DNA of 64,000 nt, from positions 1 to 64,000 of the forward strand of contig NZ_JAINVZ010000006.1 of assembly GCF_019890615.1 (NCBI RefSeq). The letters run 5' to 3'. The notes beneath the pieces are model-generated. The model saw only the letters and a program-made list of their open reading frames with translations. It was not told where the DNA came from and did no database searches. This DNA comes from Streptantibioticus parmotrematis (GTDB lineage Bacteria; Actinomycetota; Actinomycetes; Streptomycetales; Streptomycetaceae). Below are positions 9,149-16,963 of this stretch, piece by piece (positions within the stretch are counted from its first letter, which is position 1; each line of letters begins with the position of its first letter). Made by a program: the position numbers and the translations under genes.

Positions 9149-9225
9149 CCGCCCACTCACCCTCCGCGTGAGCGCGTCGGGTGGCATGATGACGCCGTTG
9201 CACGGCATTCGAGGGAGTGCGGTCG

Positions 9226-9891
9226 ATGGCGGATGACGTCCGGGTCTTACTGGTCGAGGACGATCGCGAGACGGCCGGGATGCTGTCCGCGCTCCTCACC
9301 GACGAGGGGTACGTGGTCGAGGTGGCGCACGACGGCCAGCGAGGGCTGCACCTCGGCCTCGGCCGCGGCCACCAACTGCTCGTCGTGGACCGGGGGTTGC
9401 CCGGGATCGACGGCGTTGACCTGGTGGGGCGGCTGCGGCGGGCGGGCGTCACCGCACGGGTGCTGCTGCTGACCGCCTTCGGCGAAGCGGCCGACCGCGT
9501 GCTCGGGCTGGACAGCGGCGCCGACGACTACCTGGTCAAGCCCTTCGACGTCGGCGAACTACTGGCCAGGATGCGGGCGTTGCTCCGCCGCGACCTGGAC
9601 CAGGCGGAGGCGCTACCGCTCGGCGAGGCGGCCATCGACCTGCGCCGCCGCGAGGTGCTGCTGCCGCGCGGCGGGCCGGTGCCCCTGTCGGGGCGGGAGT
9701 TCGACCTGCTGCGCACCCTGGCCGCCGCACCGCGCACCGTCTTCCCCCGCGCGCGGCTGCGCGCCAGCGTCTTCGCCGACACCACGGCCGACTCCATCGT
9801 GGACACCTACGTGTACTACCTGCGCCGCAAACTCGGCCGCGGCGTGATCCGCACCGTGCACGGCCTCGGCTACCGGATCGGTTCGGTGTGA
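9226..9891 (+). CDS. OmpR/PhoB-family response regulator with a TTA codon
   Basis: This 221-aa protein has a receiver domain (acid pair EDD near 11-13, phosphoacceptor Asp55 in VVDRGLPG, Lys in YLVKPFD) and a C-terminal winged helix (LSGREFDLLRTLA...VDTYVYYLRRKLG...TVHGLGYRI). The ATG at 9226 has GAGGGAG eight bases upstream. Codon 8 (bases 9247-9249) is TTA, the rare Streptomyces leucine codon that needs the bldA tRNA, so translation is probably tied to development. It overlaps the next gene by four bases and is expected to be phosphorylated by that kinase. Confidence 0.93.
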   Translation: MADDVRVLLVEDDRETAGMLSALLTDEGYVVEVAHDGQRGLHLGLGRGHQLLVVDRGLPGIDGVDLVGRLRRAGVTARVLLLTAFGEAADRVLGLDSGADDYLVKPFDVGELLARMRALLRRDLDQAEALPLGEAAIDLRRREVLLPRGGPVPLSGREFDLLRTLAAAPRTVFPRARLRASVFADTTADSIVDTYVYYLRRKLGRGVIRTVHGLGYRIGSV

Positions 9892-11195
9892 TCCCGTCGC
9901 CCGGACGCGCCCCGCGCGAGCAGGCCCGCCCCGATCCCGAGCGGGTGGCGCTCGCGGCCGTCCGCCGCGCCTTCAGCATCCGCATCGCGGTCGTCCTGAC
10001 CGTCGTCATGGCCTTCATCGGCATCGTTGTCTACGCCGCCATGCTGGCCATGCAGCACGCCTCCGAGGAACGCGATCTGCGCTACGCCATCCGGCGCGAC
10101 TCGGTGACGAGCCCGCCGGGCTGCGCCTGGCTGATCGTCGAACGCGCCGGCCGGACCACCGCCTCCCCGGGGACCCCGCCGGGCTTCCCCTGGCGCCCCG
10201 CCGTCGACCGCGTCGCCGCGCACGGCACACCCGTGACCGTCACCGTGGCCCGCGACGGAACGCGCTACCGGGTGCTGACCGAACGCCGCGGCGGTGCGGT
10301 CGTGCAGGCGGTGTACGACGAGCGGTTCCAGGCCGAGGACCGCGACTGCCTGCTGATGGCCCTGGGGGTCGCCGAACTGCTGGGCGCCGCGGCCTCCGTG
10401 GTCGCCGGAGCCGCGCTGGCCCACCGGGCGATGGCACCGCTCGGTGAGACCCTGCGCAGGCAGCGCCGTTTCGTCACCGACGCCAGCCACGAACTGCGCG
10501 CCCCCCTCACCCGGCTGCACACCCGCGCCCAGCTCCTCGCCCGTACCGCGGGACGCGACGAGGCGGCCGAGCAACTCGCGGCCGAGGCAGCGCGGTTGGC
10601 GCAGGGGACCCGTCAACTCGGCGCCGTCATCGACGACATCCTGCGTTCCGCCCGCGTCGCGGCGCAGTCCGGCGGCCCGAGCACGGTGGACCTCGCCGAA
10701 CTCGCCGCCCAGACCGTGGCGGAGGAGGACGCCAGGGCAGCGCAGGGCGCCGTGTCGCTCGACGTGGCGATCGGACCCGGACCCCACCTGGTCGCCGGTG
10801 CCGAGTGCGCGTTGCGGCGGGCGCTGACGGCCCTGCTGGACAACGCCCTGCGGCACACCCCGCGCGGCGGAAGCGTCGTGGTCGCCGTCGCGGCGCACGG
10901 CCACGCCTCGGTGCGGCTGTCGGTACGCGACACCGGCACCGGATTCCCACCGGAGGCGGCGCAGCGGCTCTTCGAGCGTTTCGCCCGCGGCGACCACGGC
11001 CGGAGCGAGGGCAACGGCTACGGACTCGGGCTCGCGCTGGCCCGGGAGGTGGTGACGGCCCACCGCGGCACCATCACCGCCGACAGCGAGCCCGGCGGCG
11101 GCGCGACGTTCACCATCACCCTGCCCGCGCTGCGGCCCGCACCCGTGCGCCTCAGGATCGGGCGCCGCGCCCCGGGGCACCGCGTCGTGTCGTAA
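9888..11195 (+). CDS. membrane sensor histidine kinase
   Basis: This 435-aa protein has two membrane segments (about 31-55 and 155-180) flanking a short extracytoplasmic domain, then a dimerisation domain with phosphoacceptor His201 in TDASHELRAPLTRL, and an ATPase domain with N-box (ALLDNALRHTP), G1 (RDTGTGF) and G2 (GNGYGLGLALA). It begins with a GTG overlapping the response regulator stop, so the two are translationally coupled. The signal is unknown; the sensor domain is only about 100 residues. Confidence 0.92.
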   Translation: MIPSPGRAPREQARPDPERVALAAVRRAFSIRIAVVLTVVMAFIGIVVYAAMLAMQHASEERDLRYAIRRDSVTSPPGCAWLIVERAGRTTASPGTPPGFPWRPAVDRVAAHGTPVTVTVARDGTRYRVLTERRGGAVVQAVYDERFQAEDRDCLLMALGVAELLGAAASVVAGAALAHRAMAPLGETLRRQRRFVTDASHELRAPLTRLHTRAQLLARTAGRDEAAEQLAAEAARLAQGTRQLGAVIDDILRSARVAAQSGGPSTVDLAELAAQTVAEEDARAAQGAVSLDVAIGPGPHLVAGAECALRRALTALLDNALRHTPRGGSVVVAVAAHGHASVRLSVRDTGTGFPPEAAQRLFERFARGDHGRSEGNGYGLGLALAREVVTAHRGTITADSEPGGGATFTITLPALRPAPVRLRIGRRAPGHRVVS

Positions 11196-11244
11196 CGGCT
11201 GCCGTGCGGCCGTCACCGGTCCCGTAGTGCCGTTTTCCGACCGC

Positions 11245-11263
11245 TTCTGAGAACGTTCTGAGA
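11245..11263 (+). promoter_or_regulatory. 11-bp-period direct repeat, likely response regulator box
   Basis: TTCTGAGA occurs twice (11245-11252 and 11256-11263) with an 11-bp period, which places both copies on the same face of the helix. This is the spacing that OmpR/PhoB-type winged-helix regulators bind. The copies overlap a palindromic AGAACGTTCT (11250-11259). The element lies about 65-85 bp before the flavin monooxygenase gene, directly after the two-component system, so the adjacent response regulator is the obvious candidate. Confidence 0.55.
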
Positions 11264-11327
11264 TCCGGCGACCAGTCTTCACCGTGCAGCGCTCTACCTC
11301 AGATCGTTCGTGTGGACGGAGACCGAC

Positions 11328-12950
11328 GTGACTGACGTATCCGACGTGACCCACGACTACCTCGTGATCGGCGCGGGACCCGCCGGGGTGCAGATGGGAC
11401 TGCACCTGAAGGAGGCGGGACGCGACCACCTGATCCTCGAAGCGGGCGAAGCGCCCGGCACGTTCTTCCGCACCTTCCCCCGGCACCGCACGCTGATATC
11501 GATCAACAAGCCGCACACCGGCAGCGACGACCCCGAGTTCAACCTGCGCATGGACTGGAACTCGGTGCTCATCGGCGACGAGGGACCCACCTTCCCCCGC
11601 TACACCGACCGCTACTTCCCCGCCGCCGACGACATGGTGCGCTACCTCGGCGACGTGGCGAAGGAACACGACCTCGCGGTGCGCTACGGCACCCGCGTCG
11701 AGCGCGTGAGCAGGGACGCCGACGGCACGTTCACCGCCACCGACTCCGAGGGCGGCACCTACCGCACCCCCTGCCTGGTGATGGCGACCGGCGTCAGCCG
11801 CCCGTACATTCCCACCGTCCCCGGCATCGAGACGGCCGAGCAGTACGCCACGATGCCGGTCGATCCCGAAGGGTTCACCGACCAGCGGGTGCTGATCCTC
11901 GGCAAGGGCAACTCCGCGCTGGAGACCGCCGACAACCTCATCGCGCACGCCGCCGTCATCCACGTGGCGGGACCCCACTCGCTGCGCCTCGCCTGGCAGA
12001 GCCACTTCGTGGGCCACCTGCGGGCGGTCAACAACAACTTCCTCGACACCTACCAGCTCAAGTCGCAGAACGCGATCCTCGACGGCGACGTGCTCGACAT
12101 CGCCCGCGACGGCGACGGCTACCGCGTGCGGTTCGCGTTCTCCCGCGCCGACGACGTGGTCAAGGAGCTGAGGTACGACCGCGTGCTGGTGTGCACCGGA
12201 TTCCGCTTCGACGCCTCCGTGTTCTCCGAGGAGTGCCGCCCCCAGCTGGTCATCAAGGACCGCTTCGCCCAACTGACGCCCGCCTACGAGTCCGTTGACG
12301 TGCCCGGGCTGTACTTCGCCGGGACCCTGATGCAGCAACGCGACTTCAAACGGTCCACCAGCGGCTTCATCCACGGCTTCCGCTACGCGGTCCGCGCGTT
12401 GCACCGCGTTCTGGAACAGCGCAGGGAGGGCACGCCCTGGCCTTCGCACACCGTGCCCGCCACCCCGGAAGGGCTCGCGGCGGCCGTCGTGGCCCGGGTC
12501 AACCGCACCTCGGCCCTGTGGCAGATGTTCGGCGAACTCGGTGACGCGCTGGTCGTCGGCGACGGCACCGCACGCCACTACGAGGAGGTCCCGGTGGCGT
12601 ACGCGCACGACAACGCGGCCTTCGGCAGGGACGAGGACCTGTTCCTGGTCACGCTGGAATACGGGCCGGACCACGACAAGGTCGACCCGTTCGACATCTC
12701 CGTGCGCCGGGTCCCGCAGGACGAGGCCGGCTCGGCGCACGACGCCGCGTACCTGCACCCGGTGATCCGCCACTACCGCGCGGGTGTCGCGGCGGGCGAA
12801 CACCACATGGCGGAGAACCTGGAGAACGAGTGGGACCGGCCGGACGCCCACGTCCGCCCGCTCACCGACTTCTTCGCCCGCGCGCTGAGCGGCGGCGACA
12901 CCCCCGCGGTCGGCGGCGACAACCCGGCGGGCGCCCGGGAGGCGCGGTGA
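11328..12950 (+). CDS. flavin-dependent NAD(P)-binding monooxygenase (FMO-like)
   Basis: This 540-aa protein has an FAD-binding Rossmann motif at the N-terminus (YLVIGAGPAGVQMGLHL) and a second, NAD(P)-binding motif (VLILGKGNSALETADNL), the two-nucleotide layout of flavin-containing and Baeyer-Villiger-like monooxygenases. Later blocks such as VCTGFRFDASVF and LYFAGTLMQQRDFKRSTSGFIHGFRY resemble the FOXRED2-like branch. Start GTG 11328 has GGACGGAG six bases upstream; GTG 11310 is an alternative. It is the first gene of a four-gene operon joined by GTGA overlaps. Substrate unknown. Confidence 0.8.
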   Translation: MTDVSDVTHDYLVIGAGPAGVQMGLHLKEAGRDHLILEAGEAPGTFFRTFPRHRTLISINKPHTGSDDPEFNLRMDWNSVLIGDEGPTFPRYTDRYFPAADDMVRYLGDVAKEHDLAVRYGTRVERVSRDADGTFTATDSEGGTYRTPCLVMATGVSRPYIPTVPGIETAEQYATMPVDPEGFTDQRVLILGKGNSALETADNLIAHAAVIHVAGPHSLRLAWQSHFVGHLRAVNNNFLDTYQLKSQNAILDGDVLDIARDGDGYRVRFAFSRADDVVKELRYDRVLVCTGFRFDASVFSEECRPQLVIKDRFAQLTPAYESVDVPGLYFAGTLMQQRDFKRSTSGFIHGFRYAVRALHRVLEQRREGTPWPSHTVPATPEGLAAAVVARVNRTSALWQMFGELGDALVVGDGTARHYEEVPVAYAHDNAAFGRDEDLFLVTLEYGPDHDKVDPFDISVRRVPQDEAGSAHDAAYLHPVIRHYRAGVAAGEHHMAENLENEWDRPDAHVRPLTDFFARALSGGDTPAVGGDNPAGAREAR

Positions 12951-14080
12951 CGACGCGAACACCGCCGGAATCCTCCGTCGCGCCCGAAGTCCCGTTGAAT
13001 CTACGGGAGTTCGAGAGCGCCGCGCGCGAACTGCTCGACCCGGTGCACTACGACTACGTGGCCGGAGGCGCCGACGACGAGGTGACCGTACGCGCCAACG
13101 AAGCCGCGTTCGCCCGGATCGCGCTGCTGCCCAGGGTGCTGCGCGGCGCCGCTTCACGCGAGAGCGGCGTCACGCTGTTCGGCCATCGGGCGAGCCTGCC
13201 AGTGGTGTTGTCGCCCACCGCGTTCCACCGCCTGTTCCACAAGGAGGGCGAGGTGGCGACCGCGCGGGCCGCCGCACGGGCCGGGGTCGTGATGATCACC
13301 GGCATGGCGAGCACCGTGGCGGTCGCCGACGTCGTCGAGGCCGCGCGCGCCGCCGCGCCCGGCCGCGACCCGGCCGTGTGGTTCCAGCTCTACCTGCAAC
13401 CCGCGCCCGGCGTCACCGAGGCCCTGGTGCGCCGCGCCACCGAGGCCGGGTGCGCGGCGCTGGTCGTCACCGTCGACTCGCCCGTCCTCGGCGCCCACAC
13501 CCGCAACGCCCGCAACGGCTTCCACGACCTGCCCGATGGGCTGGCCTGCGAGAACCTGCGCGACCTGCTGGACGGCGAGCCGGGCCACGTCCGCCAGATC
13601 GCCATGTCGCCGACGCTGGACTGGGACGACCTGGACCGGCTGCGCGCCTCGACGTCCCTGCCGCTGCTGCTCAAGGGCGTGCTGCACCCGGACGACGCCA
13701 GGATCGCGCTCGACCACGGTGTGGACGGGCTGCTGCTGTCCAACCACGGTGGGCGTCAACTCGACACCGTGCCCGCCACGATCGACCTGCTGCCCGAGAT
13801 CGCGGCTGCCGTCGCCGGCCGCGTGCCGCTGCTGCTTGACGGCGGCGTGCGGCGCGGCACCGACATCGTCAAGGCGCTGGCGCTGGGCGCGACCGCTGTC
13901 GGCATCGGGCGGCCCGCGGTGTGGGGACTGGCCGCCGACGGCGAGAACGGGGTGACGCGGGTGCTGGACATCCTGCGCCGCGAACTCGACCACACCCTGG
14001 CGCTGTGCGGCGCCACCGGCATCGCGGATCTGACCCCCGCCCTGGTCAGGAATGCCACGGCTTCGGCGGGTCCGCGGTGA
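12947..14080 (+). CDS. FMN-dependent alpha-hydroxy-acid oxidase
   Basis: This 377-aa protein carries the hallmarks of the glycolate/lactate oxidase family: an N-terminal YDYVAGGADDEVTVRANEAAF, the active-site SNHGGRQLDT block with His and Arg for substrate binding, a preceding LLLKGVLHPDDA lysine, and the phosphate-binding LLDGGVRRGTDIVKALALGA. The family oxidises a 2-hydroxy acid to the 2-oxo acid with FMN, passing electrons to O2 or another acceptor. The GTG start overlaps the previous stop. Its partner enzymes suggest a tailoring or small-molecule oxidation role. Confidence 0.88.
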   Translation: MTTRTPPESSVAPEVPLNLREFESAARELLDPVHYDYVAGGADDEVTVRANEAAFARIALLPRVLRGAASRESGVTLFGHRASLPVVLSPTAFHRLFHKEGEVATARAAARAGVVMITGMASTVAVADVVEAARAAAPGRDPAVWFQLYLQPAPGVTEALVRRATEAGCAALVVTVDSPVLGAHTRNARNGFHDLPDGLACENLRDLLDGEPGHVRQIAMSPTLDWDDLDRLRASTSLPLLLKGVLHPDDARIALDHGVDGLLLSNHGGRQLDTVPATIDLLPEIAAAVAGRVPLLLDGGVRRGTDIVKALALGATAVGIGRPAVWGLAADGENGVTRVLDILRRELDHTLALCGATGIADLTPALVRNATASAGPR

Positions 14081-15546
14081 GCGCCGCCACGCGGGCTGCC
14101 CGCGCCGCCGCCGCGGTCGCCGTCCTGGGCTCCCTGCCGTACTGGCTGCCCCCGGCCGTCGTGCGTCTGCGGGTGCGGATCTTCGCCCGGGTCAACGGCG
14201 AGGAGGGCGTGCCGGTGCCGGGACCCGAGGTGGGTACGGCCGCGTTCGAGCGGCTCTACGCACACCCCGCGGCCAACGGGCGCAGCCGGGGCGCCGCGCT
14301 GTCCGACCTGTTCTGGTACTGGCTGGCACCCGGACCGGAAGTCCATCAGGAACACCTCGAACCCGGGCCCCGTTACGAGGCGGTGGCCCGCACCACCCGC
14401 CGTGCGCTGACCGCCGTCCGCCGTCAGGAATGGGACCGGATCGTGCGCCGCCGCGCCTACGACGTCCTCGAACCGCTCACCGGCGGCGGCACACGCGTGG
14501 TGCGCCTGCGGGACCTCGCGATGCCGCTGTGGGCCGCCGCTTACCACGAAGTGGTCTTCCGCGAACCGTGCCCCGACGAGGTGCGCGACCTGATCGTGGG
14601 AAACGCCGACGACGTGGTCAGCGCGCTGAAGTGCACCGGAGTACGGCACATGGACCGCCGCGACCGGCTCACCCGCTACCTGCTCGGCCGCATCCGCGCC
14701 GGGGACGTCCCGTTCGAACTGCCCGAGGGCCTGTCCGACCACGAACGCGCCTGCTACCTCCAGGGGACGTTCTTCAACACCGCCGTCGTCCAGATGTCGG
14801 AGGCCACCGCACACGTCCTGCTCGCCATCGCCACCCGGCCCGAGGTCCGCGAACGGCTGCGCCGCGAACCGGCGGACAGCGCCTATCTGGACCACGTGAT
14901 CGAGGAGACGCTGCGCTACTACCCGTTGTTCGGCGTCGCGCACCGGATCACCACCGACGCCATCACCATCGATTCGGGCGATCCACATGCCACGACGCCG
15001 GTCACGAAGCTGCCCGCCGGGTCCGTGCTGCTCTTCGACTACGCGCGCTACCACCGCACCGGAGTGCCGGACGCCGACCGCTTTGACCCCGACCGGTGGG
15101 CGCGGCCCCGGCAGCCCGACCTGCACCACGTGCCGTTCGGTGTGGCCGCCAACCGGCCCTGCCCGGCCCGTGGCATCGCACCGATGACGTTGCGCACGGC
15201 GGTCGAGGAGGTGCTGAAGAGGTTCGAGCCGGTCTCCTCCGCACGCCACGACCGCTCGATGCCCAACCGGGGGCCCTGCCTGCTCGTCCCACGGGAGAAC
15301 TCAACCCGGCTCCAGGGGACGGCGGTTCGACTCGTGGCGATGCGCGTGCGTGACCGCTGGGAGGACGTTACCCGCAGCCTCGCCCAACTCGCCTACGGTA
15401 GCTGGATGGTGGCGGACGCCCGCGGGCAACGGCTGTGCGGGACGTACTTCGACGCCGTCGCGTCCGGCGTCACCACCCCCGGCCCTGCCACGGCGGGACA
15501 CGACGCCGCCGCGCGGTGCCCGGTCACGGGGGAGGGCGGCCGGTGA
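14077..15546 (+). CDS. atypical cytochrome P450
   Basis: This 489-aa protein has the P450 ExxR motif (EETLR, 276-280) and a heme loop (FGVAANRPCPARG) with axial Cys362. The I-helix region (228-247, 'QGTFFNTAVVQMSEATAHVLL') lacks the usual (A/G)GxxT oxygen-activation motif, and the heme loop lacks the usual second glycine and basic residue pattern. The N-terminus is hydrophobic (AAAVAVLGSLPYWLPPAVVRL), suggesting membrane association, which is unusual for bacteria. About 60 extra residues follow the core. It is coupled by GTGA overlaps to both neighbours. It may be a peroxygenase-like or isomerising P450. Confidence 0.78.
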   Translation: MSAATRAARAAAAVAVLGSLPYWLPPAVVRLRVRIFARVNGEEGVPVPGPEVGTAAFERLYAHPAANGRSRGAALSDLFWYWLAPGPEVHQEHLEPGPRYEAVARTTRRALTAVRRQEWDRIVRRRAYDVLEPLTGGGTRVVRLRDLAMPLWAAAYHEVVFREPCPDEVRDLIVGNADDVVSALKCTGVRHMDRRDRLTRYLLGRIRAGDVPFELPEGLSDHERACYLQGTFFNTAVVQMSEATAHVLLAIATRPEVRERLRREPADSAYLDHVIEETLRYYPLFGVAHRITTDAITIDSGDPHATTPVTKLPAGSVLLFDYARYHRTGVPDADRFDPDRWARPRQPDLHHVPFGVAANRPCPARGIAPMTLRTAVEEVLKRFEPVSSARHDRSMPNRGPCLLVPRENSTRLQGTAVRLVAMRVRDRWEDVTRSLAQLAYGSWMVADARGQRLCGTYFDAVASGVTTPGPATAGHDAAARCPVTGEGGR

Positions 15547-16850
15547 GCGCCACCAGCCTCGCGCCGGCCTTCCTCGCCGCCGCGATCGTCGTCCTGCTGG
15601 TCTGCCGCCTCGTCGCCTGGGCGGTCTCGCGCACCGGACAGCCGCCCGTGGTGGGCGAGATGATCGCGGGCGTGCTGCTCGGGCCCTCGGTCCTCGGAGC
15701 GCTCGCACCCCGCGTCGAGCACGCGGTGTTCCCCACCGCCCTGATGCCGCTGCTCTACGTCGCCGGGCAGATCGGCCTGGTCGCCTTCATGTTCCAGGCC
15801 GGGCACGAGTTCGCCGGGCGGCTCGGCGAGCGGATGGCGGGCACCGCGGCGGCCGTCTCCGCGGTCGGGGTCACGCTGCCGCTGGCACTGGGCGTGGGGG
15901 TGACCGTGCTGGCCCACGGGCACGCCCCGGTGTTCGCCCCCGGTGTCTCGCTCGGGGTGAGCGCCGCGTTCGTGGGCGTCGCCCTCGCCATCACCGCGTT
16001 CCCCATGCTGGCCAGGATCATCACGGAACGCGGCCTGTCCGGCACCCGATACGGAGCGCTGGCGCTGGCCAGCGGCGCGCTCGACGACGTGGTCGCCTGG
16101 TGCCTGCTGGCGGCCGTGCTGAGCGCCGCGACCGGCAGGACCTGGCCGGTGGCCGAGGCGGTGGGCGGCGGCGTGGTGTTCGCCGTGCTCGTCTTCACCG
16201 TGGTGCGGCGGGGGCTCGCGCGGGCGATGGCACATCCGTCGCTGCCGGACGAGGGCAGGCTGCTGCTGGTCGTCGTGACGGTGTTCGCCGCCGCCTGGTT
16301 CACCGACAAGATCGGGCTGTACGCGGTGTTCGGCGCGTTCTGCGTCGGCGTCGTGATGCCACGGGGACCGGTCGCGGAACGCACCGTGAGCACCGTCTCG
16401 CACGTGCCGAGGGTGGTGTTCCTGCCGATGTTCTTCGCCTACTCCGGCCTCAACACCCGCTTCGGGCTGCTGGGCGACCCGGCGCTGCTGGCCTTCGCGG
16501 CGGCGGCGCTCGCGGCGGCGGTCCTGGGCAAGTTCGGCGGCTGCTGGGCGGCGGCCAGGCTGCGCGGCGAACCGCCCGCGCTCGCCCTGCGCCTCGGCAC
16601 GCTGATGAACGCGCGCGGCCTGATGCAGCTGATCGCGCTCAACGCGGGACTCCAGGACGGCATCGTCAACCGGCAGTTGTTCGCCGCTCTGGTCCTGGTG
16701 GCCCTGGTGACGACGCTGATGACGACACCGGTGCTGTCCTGGCTGGACCGGCGATCTCCGATGGAGGCCGCCTCACATCCCCCTGCGGCGCTGCCACGCG
16801 TCGTCGAGGGCCAGCCAGAAGGCCGCGTCGGACCGGGGCTCCACGGGTGA
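15543..16850 (+). CDS. cation/proton antiporter (CPA2/KefB-type)
   Basis: This 435-aa protein has about 12 hydrophobic segments. The first third holds VVGEMIAGVLLGPSVLG, typical of the Na+/H+ exchanger (CPA2) family, and a later segment holds ALASGALDDVVAWCLLA, with the acidic DD ion-binding pair. There is no C-terminal RCK/TrkA domain. It is last in the operon and starts at a GTG overlapping the P450 stop. It may restore ion or pH balance or serve export. The final 30 residues are polar and overlap a small gene on the other strand. Confidence 0.85.
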   Translation: MSATSLAPAFLAAAIVVLLVCRLVAWAVSRTGQPPVVGEMIAGVLLGPSVLGALAPRVEHAVFPTALMPLLYVAGQIGLVAFMFQAGHEFAGRLGERMAGTAAAVSAVGVTLPLALGVGVTVLAHGHAPVFAPGVSLGVSAAFVGVALAITAFPMLARIITERGLSGTRYGALALASGALDDVVAWCLLAAVLSAATGRTWPVAEAVGGGVVFAVLVFTVVRRGLARAMAHPSLPDEGRLLLVVVTVFAAAWFTDKIGLYAVFGAFCVGVVMPRGPVAERTVSTVSHVPRVVFLPMFFAYSGLNTRFGLLGDPALLAFAAAALAAAVLGKFGGCWAAARLRGEPPALALRLGTLMNARGLMQLIALNAGLQDGIVNRQLFAALVLVALVTTLMTTPVLSWLDRRSPMEAASHPPAALPRVVEGQPEGRVGPGLHG

Positions 16851-16961
16851 CGACGCCACCCGGGCGGGTGGCGGGGAGGCCGCGGCACGGCCTGTGCCGG
16901 CGTGGCCGCCCCGCCGCCGCAGGAACGCGGGGGCGCGCAGGATCAACGCGTGGGCACGCAT
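16773..16961 (-). CDS. small hypothetical protein (62 aa) coupled to the amine oxidase gene
   Basis: The frame starts at ATG 16961, with GGAGG seven bases upstream and lying immediately after the stop of the amine oxidase gene; a nearer ATG at 16967 overlaps that stop (ATGA). The product is basic (MRAHALILRAPAFLRRRGG), with a tryptophan-containing C-terminus (DAAFWLALDDAWQRRRGM). It overlaps the antiporter 3' end by 78 bases, convergent. No family is recognised. The ribosome site and coupling argue for translation; the short length and overlap argue for caution. Confidence 0.45.
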   Translation of the reverse strand: MRAHALILRAPAFLRRRGGHAGTGRAAASPPPARVASSPVEPRSDAAFWLALDDAWQRRRGM

Positions 16962-16963
16962 CG

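Noticed and set aside
9870-13157. A 1095-residue minus-strand open frame across the kinase and monooxygenase genes
   Set aside because: Shadow of two well-supported plus-strand genes; it crosses their boundary and has no recognisable motif.
9870-16850. Treating the two-component system and oxidative operon as part of the PBD cluster
   Set aside because: No copy of the cluster operator lies before these genes, they are on the other strand, and no PBD step needs this set; a link is not excluded but not supported.
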